NCBI GenBank assembly: GCA_002441205.1
Contig: DJVN01000060.1
Location: 1 to 9,126, forward strand
DNA from: Syntrophaceae bacterium UBA6255
GTDB taxonomy: Bacteria; Desulfobacterota; Syntrophia; Syntrophales; Smithellaceae
Direction: 5' to 3'
DNA length: 9,126 nt
This document shows positions 5,593-9,126 of the stretch, piece after piece (position 1 is the stretch's first letter; every line of letters begins with the position of its first letter). A program made the position numbers and the translations under genes. Below the pieces are notes generated by a model that ran no database searches, had not been told where the DNA came from, and saw only the letters and a list, made by a program, of their open reading frames with translations.

Positions 5593-7032
5593 ATGGAGTT
5601 GATATTTGAAATAAGCAAACCCGGACGCGTTGCCGCGGATGTTCCAGCAAGCGATGTACCCGCTGTTAATATTGAGGAGATAATCGGCAGTAAATATCTG
5701 CGTGATGAGCTTGATTTGCCGGAAGTTGCGGAAATTGATCTGGTCCGGCACTACACTAATTTATCACGGCGCAATTTCGGCGTTGATCTTGGCTTTTATC
5801 CGCTGGGTTCCTGCACAATGAAATACAATCCCAAAGTCAACGAAAATGCCGCCGCCTTGCCCGGTTTCACCGGATTGCATCCCTATGCTGATACGGAGTC
5901 CGCGCAGGGTAATCTGCAATTAATATATGAGATGCAGAAATATTTATGCGGCATTTTCGGCATGGCGGAATTTACGCTCCAGCCGGCGGCAGGCGCGCAC
6001 GGCGAACTCACCGGCGTCATGATGATTAAGAAATATTTTGAAAAGAAAGGTCAGAAACGCAAAATCATTTTGATTCCGGATGCCGCTCACGGTACCAATC
6101 CGGCATCGAGCGCTCTTTGCGGTTTTGAGATAATGGAGCTTAAGTCCAACAGCGAAGGGGGCGTGGATATCGACCATCTGGAATCTCTGATGACGGAAGA
6201 CGTGGCCGCCCTGATGCTGACCAATCCCAATACGCTGGGGCTTTTTGAACGTAATATTGAAAAGGTTGCCGCAATCGTTCACGGAAAAGGCGGGCTGCTC
6301 TATGGTGACGGCGCCAATGCCAACGCTTTTTTAGGCAAAGCAAGACCAGGCGATCTGGGTTTTGATGTTATCCAGCTCAATTTGCACAAAACCTTTTCCA
6401 CACCGCACGGTGGCGGCGGACCCGGCAGCGGTCCCGTTGGGGTAAGCAAGGATCTGGTCGACTTTCTTCCTATCCCCCGTATTGTTAAAAAAGATGAACA
6501 ATATACCTGGACGGAAAAGTTTCACGACACTATCGGCCGTGTCCGTGCTTTTTACGGCAATTTCAATGTGATTGTGAAAGCCTATGCCTATATTCGCTCC
6601 ATCGGTGCGGAAGGTTTGAAACGCGCTACCGAAATGGCTGTGCTCAACGCCAACTACATCAAGGAAAGACTGAAACCATCTTTCGATTTGCCTTACGACC
6701 GCATCTGCATGCACGAGTGTGTTTTCTCCGGTAATCGGCAGGTTGCCGAAAACGGGGTGCATACCAGTGACATTGCCAAAAAACTGATTGATTACGGTTA
6801 TCATCCGCCGACGATTTATTTCCCGCTCATTGTGCATGAAGCCATCATGATTGAACCCACCGAAACGGAAAGCAAAGAAACTCTGGATACTTTTTGTGAT
6901 GCCATGATTGCCATAGCCAAAGAGTCCAAAGAAAATCCTGAAGGCGTGAAAAACGCTCCGGTGACAACGCCGGTGGGCCGGCTCGATGAGGTGCTTGCCG
7001 CCCGCAAACCGGATGTATGCTGGAAAAGGTGA
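5593..7032 (+). CDS. gcvPB: Glycine dehydrogenase (decarboxylating) subunit 2, PLP-binding
   Basis: This is the C-terminal half of the split P protein and carries pyridoxal phosphate. From ATG 5593 it has 479 residues, the usual family length. GSCTMKYNP (72-80), PDAAHGTNPASS and GDGANANAF precede the PLP site NLHKTFSTPHGGGGPG, in which Lys266 forms the Schiff base; FPLIVHEAIMIEPTETE lies near the C-terminus. The frame is open back to a TTG at 5503, but the extra 30 codons come from the palindromic repeat. GAGG at 5583-5586, six bases before ATG 5593, and the family start MELIFE show that 5593 is the real start. The gene is intact, and a MITE-like element begins seven bases after its stop codon. 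Confidence 0.96.
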   Translation: MELIFEISKPGRVAADVPASDVPAVNIEEIIGSKYLRDELDLPEVAEIDLVRHYTNLSRRNFGVDLGFYPLGSCTMKYNPKVNENAAALPGFTGLHPYADTESAQGNLQLIYEMQKYLCGIFGMAEFTLQPAAGAHGELTGVMMIKKYFEKKGQKRKIILIPDAAHGTNPASSALCGFEIMELKSNSEGGVDIDHLESLMTEDVAALMLTNPNTLGLFERNIEKVAAIVHGKGGLLYGDGANANAFLGKARPGDLGFDVIQLNLHKTFSTPHGGGGPGSGPVGVSKDLVDFLPIPRIVKKDEQYTWTEKFHDTIGRVRAFYGNFNVIVKAYAYIRSIGAEGLKRATEMAVLNANYIKERLKPSFDLPYDRICMHECVFSGNRQVAENGVHTSDIAKKLIDYGYHPPTIYFPLIVHEAIMIEPTETESKETLDTFCDAMIAIAKESKENPEGVKNAPVTTPVGRLDEVLAARKPDVCWKR

Positions 7033-7039
7033 TACTATA

Positions 7040-7182
7040 GGGCTGTTGAAAAACACTCATACCCTGAAGGGCACCATGGTCTGCTGCGTTGCGCTGCAAA
7101 CCGTACTGCTCAACGTATGTAAATATACGCCTCGCGGTTCGGATTTTTGCGCGCCTTGCATCTGAATATTTTTGAACAGCCC
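7040..7182. mobile_element. MITE-like element with terminal inverted repeats
   Basis: GGGCTGTTGAAAAA (7040-7053) and the reverse complement of 7169-7182 (GGGCTGTTCAAAAA) match at 13 of 14 positions and bound 143 bases with no coding capacity. Internal symmetry includes CGTAT (7114-7118) with ATACG (7125-7129), inside AACCG (7099-7103) with CGGTT (7135-7139). No clean target-site duplication is visible; ACTA occurs near both ends but not flush with them. Size, terminal repeats and lack of an ORF fit a non-autonomous miniature transposable element or large REP-type repeat. GGGCTGTTGAAAAA ends are familiar to me from other deltaproteobacterial genomes, but the family name is not known to me. Confidence 0.65.
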
Positions 7183-7242
7183 CACTAATCTCAACTTTAC
7201 GCTTCCCGCAAGGAGCTTGACTTTTTTTCTAAATATAACTTT

Positions 7243-8106
7243 ATGAACGAACGTCAAAGTGCCAAACAAATCCTGCACAAGCCTCACTGGTTGAAAGTCC
7301 GGCCACCTTTCTCCAGAGAGTGCCGTAATATAAAATCAACTCTGGCCAATTTAAAACTACATACCGTTTGTCAGGAAGCGGCCTGCCCCAATATGTCCGA
7401 ATGCTTTGCCTTGGGCACGGCCACATTTATGATTGTGGGCAATATCTGTACGCGCGACTGCCTTTATTGCAATGTTGCACACGGCAAACCATTGGCTATT
7501 GACGAGAACGAAATTAATCATCTGATTGACGCTGTGCGCAAAATGAAACTCGAATATGTTGTGATTACGTCAGTGACCCGTGATGATTTGCCGGATGGCG
7601 GAGCACAGGTGTTTGCCGATTGCGTCAACAGGTTGCGTGAAGAAATTCCTTCCTGTAAGACAGAAGTATTAATTCCCGATTTTCAGGGGAGTCCTGAAGC
7701 TCTTCAAAAAGTTTTTGAAGCCAGCCCCGATGTCATCAATCATAACATGGAAGTTGTAAAATCAATGTTCGCGCAATTGCGGCCGCAGGGGAATTACGAT
7801 ATTTCGCTGAAAGTTCTCAAAAATATAAGTTCATCTTCCGTTATTTCCAAAAGCGGTTTTATGATAGGATTCGGTGAGAGCCGTGAGGATATTCTGCGAT
7901 TGATTGATGATCTGGCAGCAGTATCCTGCGAGCGCCTGACCATCGGGCAATATCAGCAGCCGACACTGAAGCACTGGCCGGTAGCGAAATACTATCACCC
8001 GGATGAATTTGCCGAATTCAAAGAAATTGCTTATCAGAAAGGTTTCCAATATGTGGAGGCAGGGCCGCTGGTGCGCAGTTCCTATCACGCGGCAAAGGCA
8101 GGATGA
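7243..8106 (+). CDS. lipA: Lipoyl synthase
   Basis: LipA is a radical SAM enzyme that inserts sulfur at C6 and C8 of octanoyl chains on lipoyl domains, here most likely Lys66 of GcvH. Both clusters can be read: the auxiliary cluster CxxxxCxxxxxC (Cys43, Cys48, Cys54, in TVCQEAACPNMSEC) and the radical SAM cluster CxxxCxxC (Cys69, Cys73, Cys76, in CTRDCLYC). The C-terminal RSSYHA (278-283) provides the serine ligand of the auxiliary cluster. The 287 residues are normal. The ATG at 7243 has no ribosome site at standard spacing; AAGGAG lies 27 bases upstream (7210-7215). A MITE-like element fills much of the gap to gcvPB. Neither lipB nor lplA is adjacent, so octanoyl transfer must be encoded elsewhere. 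Confidence 0.96.
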   Translation: MNERQSAKQILHKPHWLKVRPPFSRECRNIKSTLANLKLHTVCQEAACPNMSECFALGTATFMIVGNICTRDCLYCNVAHGKPLAIDENEINHLIDAVRKMKLEYVVITSVTRDDLPDGGAQVFADCVNRLREEIPSCKTEVLIPDFQGSPEALQKVFEASPDVINHNMEVVKSMFAQLRPQGNYDISLKVLKNISSSSVISKSGFMIGFGESREDILRLIDDLAAVSCERLTIGQYQQPTLKHWPVAKYYHPDEFAEFKEIAYQKGFQYVEAGPLVRSSYHAAKAG

Positions 8107-8140
8107 TTGAAGTGTCTTCGAGAGCATGGAGGATTGTGAT

Positions 8141-8611
8141 ATGTCACCATTAAGTATAGTTGATACTGTTGTGATTTTAACAATATGCTATGAATTAGTG
8201 ACCCTTGCTGTTGCATATTACTTGGTTACGTTAGATATAAGGATTTTAAAAAAAGCAGAAAGAGTAGATCAATTGTGTAAATTAACATTTAAATTTGCCA
8301 GAAAACGCAATTTCAATAAAGGTATTATTCTGGGAGACCTAATGAAAAGGATTGAGAGGATCAAGAAATGTACCAAATTTGGGAAATGGTTTTTGTTATT
8401 AGAGATATTCTTTGTTAGTATTTATTTTATGCCTCCGCGTCCTGCTGTTATTCATATCAGCGAAAAGATAATATTAAGGCAAAATAGCATAAAGATGATG
8501 GACGATATAATGATTTTATGTGGAATATCTGCCTTTTGGGCTGTATATTACGTCAAGTTGATACACCAGAGAAATATTGTTGCTCATGAACAATTTTCTA
8601 GATTACTGTGA
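8141..8611 (+). CDS. Unrecognised small membrane protein (three predicted helices)
   Basis: I do not recognise this 156-residue protein. Hydrophobic stretches at about 6-31, 83-97 and 122-141 suggest three membrane helices, with a basic, lysine-rich cytoplasmic-type loop (34-82) between the first two. There are no obvious catalytic motifs and no signal peptidase site. An ATG at 8126 is in frame, but GGAGG at 8128-8132 lies eight bases before ATG 8141, so 8141 is the better start. The gene is clearly more A/T-rich than lipA (17 G/C in the 60 bases 8221-8280 by my count) and uses AAA, ATA and TTA codons freely, which suggests acquisition. It lies between lipA and lpdA, but nothing in its sequence links it to lipoate or glycine. 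Confidence 0.7.
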   Translation: MSPLSIVDTVVILTICYELVTLAVAYYLVTLDIRILKKAERVDQLCKLTFKFARKRNFNKGIILGDLMKRIERIKKCTKFGKWFLLLEIFFVSIYFMPPRPAVIHISEKIILRQNSIKMMDDIMILCGISAFWAVYYVKLIHQRNIVAHEQFSRLL

Positions 8612-8787
8612 GAGATGATAAATTGATTAAACGAGTTGCGAAGTACCGACAGAATAAAATAAAAAAGGCAGTTGTGGTGACCGCAATAAAAGGAAGTGTT
8701 AGTCACCGCAAACAAATGGATATTATAAAGCTATTTGGAACTATTGATTTTGTTGATGATTACGATTATAAATCTGCGAGGCAATAA
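8608..8787 (+). CDS. Possible small antitoxin-like protein
   Basis: A 59-codon ORF opens with GTG at 8608, overlapping the stop of the membrane-protein gene (GTGA). A TTG at 8623 would give 54 residues. The C-terminus, LFGTIDFVDDYDYKSARQ, resembles the toxin-binding tails of small type II antitoxins (GTIDFxxDYDYKxxR type). That is recognition from memory, not a search result. The N-terminal part is basic (KRVAKYRQNKIKKAVVV) and shorter than a full AbrB- or ribbon-helix-helix-type DNA-binding domain, so the gene may be a fragment. No PIN, RelE or similar toxin follows; repeat DNA does. There is no good ribosome site, so expression would depend on coupling to the gene upstream. Confidence 0.4.
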   Translation: MRDDKLIKRVAKYRQNKIKKAVVVTAIKGSVSHRKQMDIIKLFGTIDFVDDYDYKSARQ

Positions 8788-8905
8788 CGCAGTTTTATTG
8801 AATCGAAAAGACATTACAACACTGCCCCGCGCAATTTTATAAATTATATAAGTGTCATTGCGAGTGGGTATTCGGGGGACAGTATACTTAATTAAAAAAT
8901 ACTGG

Positions 8906-8949
8906 ATTGCCGGATCATCAGGCATTCGCCCGAGTTCCAGTCCGGCAAT
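8906..8949. repeat. Palindromic repeat ATTGCCGGA...TCCGGCAAT
   Basis: A perfect 9-bp inverted repeat (8906-8914 with 8941-8949) surrounds a 26-base loop. Its edges, CTGG before and GACA after, are the same as those of the second half of the gcvPA/gcvPB repeat (CTGGATTCCCG...CGGGAATGACA), so the two appear to be diverged members of one family. Confidence 0.65.
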
Positions 8950-8966
8950 GACAATAATTTTTTCGT

Positions 8967-9065
8967 CCCTCCCTTGAGGGGAGGGATTTAGGGAGGGTGA
9001 AAAGTTAAAAAATACCCCTTCCCTTAGTCCCCTCTGCCCTAAAGGGCACCGTGGCCACAGGTGGC
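8967..9065. repeat. Cluster of G/C-rich hairpins upstream of lpdA
   Basis: CCCTCCC (8967-8973) pairs with GGGAGGG (8979-8985); GCCCT (9036-9040) pairs with AGGGC (9043-9047); GCCAC (9054-9058) pairs with GTGGC (9061-9065). The last ends 24 bases before the lpdA start codon and could form in its leader. No T-run follows any of them. GTGGCGGGG just after the last hairpin resembles the first bases of the window (TGGCGGGGGTGG), which suggests repeats of the same type at both ends. Confidence 0.55.
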
Positions 9066-9079
9066 GGGGAAAAAAGTAG

Positions 9080-9084
9080 AGAGG
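9080..9084 (+). promoter_or_regulatory. Ribosome binding site of lpdA
   Basis: AGAGG lies five bases before the ATG at 9090 and fixes that start. Confidence 0.65.
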
Positions 9085-9089
9085 TATTG

Positions 9090-9126
9090 ATGTCTGAAAA
9101 ATATGATTTGATAGTAATCGGCGGTG
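9090..9126 (+). CDS. lpdA: Dihydrolipoyl dehydrogenase (L protein), 5' end only
   Basis: Only the first 12 codons are in the window: MSEKYDLIVIGG, followed by a G that begins the next codon. This is the usual start of a flavoprotein disulfide reductase, a beta strand running into the GxGxxG FAD-binding loop. After gcvT, gcvH, gcvPA, gcvPB and lipA, the expected product is the L protein, which reoxidises dihydrolipoyl-GcvH with NAD+. Other FAD enzymes (for example thioredoxin reductase-like proteins or other flavoprotein oxidoreductases) share this N-terminus, so the name rests mostly on context. Confidence 0.7.
   Translation, partial: MSEKYDLIVIGG

Larger units (their letters stand above)
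8788..9089. other. Intergenic repeat mosaic before lpdA
   Basis: These 302 bases hold no supportable gene. In order they contain A/T-rich DNA, a GTCATTGCGAG fragment (8853-8863), a stretch running from TTCGGGGG at 8871 to ATTAA at 8895, a long-loop palindrome (8906-8949), G/C-rich hairpins, and the lpdA ribosome site. The minus-strand open frame across 8731-8925 is made of repeat sequence and has no protein-like character. No convincing promoter for lpdA was found, although the distance from lipA (983 bases) would make one useful. Confidence 0.6.

Noticed and set aside
6331..7056. 241-codon ORF on the minus strand inside gcvPB
   Set aside because: It is an antisense shadow of gcvPB; its composition is that expected from the opposite strand.
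7066..7081. Shared motif AGGGCACC[AG]TGG with 9041-9056
   Set aside because: Thirteen of sixteen bases match, but both sites are short palindromic G/C-rich sequences, so chance or convergent symmetry cannot be excluded.
8126..8140. Earlier start of the membrane-protein gene
   Set aside because: GGAGG lies inside these codons at a good distance for ATG 8141.
8731..8925. 64-codon ORF on the minus strand
   Set aside because: It covers the end of the antitoxin-like ORF and repeat DNA, with no protein-like pattern.

Overview
The window carries a nearly complete glycine cleavage operon on the + strand. The order is gcvT, gcvH, gcvPA, gcvPB, lipA, a small membrane-protein gene, an antitoxin-like small ORF, and the first 12 codons of lpdA. 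The P protein is split into two subunits. lipA and lpdA sit beside the gcv genes, and the intergenic DNA is rich in palindromes. Together these suggest a strictly anaerobic or syntrophic bacterium of the Desulfobacterota (Deltaproteobacteria), possibly Syntrophus/Smithella-like. That placement is an inference from gene order and sequence flavour, not a proven identity.

Layout: (1) 1-82 is repeat-type palindromic DNA. (2) A HemW/HemN-like radical SAM gene lies on the minus strand (83-1339) and has its own extended -10 promoter. (3) A 293-base divergent intergenic region (1340-1632) holds that promoter and two tight hairpins. (4) A peptide deformylase gene follows (1633-2193). (5) A 303-base spacer comes next, with two further hairpins of the same loop family and a 37-codon CxxC ORF that ends two bases before gcvT. 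(6) gcvT, gcvH and gcvPA are closely arranged. (7) A 125-bp compound palindrome separates gcvPA from gcvPB. (8) A 143-bp MITE-like element with 14-bp terminal inverted repeats separates gcvPB from lipA. (9) An AT-rich stretch between lipA and lpdA carries the two unrecognised small genes, then about 300 bases of repeat mosaic up to lpdA.

The enzymes form one system. GcvPA/GcvPB decarboxylate glycine onto the lipoyl arm of GcvH. GcvT passes the methylene carbon to tetrahydrofolate and releases ammonia. LpdA reoxidises the arm. LipA inserts the two sulfurs that make the arm on GcvH Lys66. No lipB or lplA is present, so octanoyl attachment must be encoded elsewhere. I recognised no glycine riboswitch upstream of gcvT.

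The core genes are ordinary and intact. The unusual material is between them. Four hairpins with unrelated stems but one shared loop (AAGCGNAGCG type) bracket the deformylase gene in opposite orientations. Several different repeat families occupy the junctions of an otherwise intact operon. Two small unrecognised ORFs have been placed just before lpdA. I saw no tRNA, rRNA, CRISPR array or intact insertion sequence.
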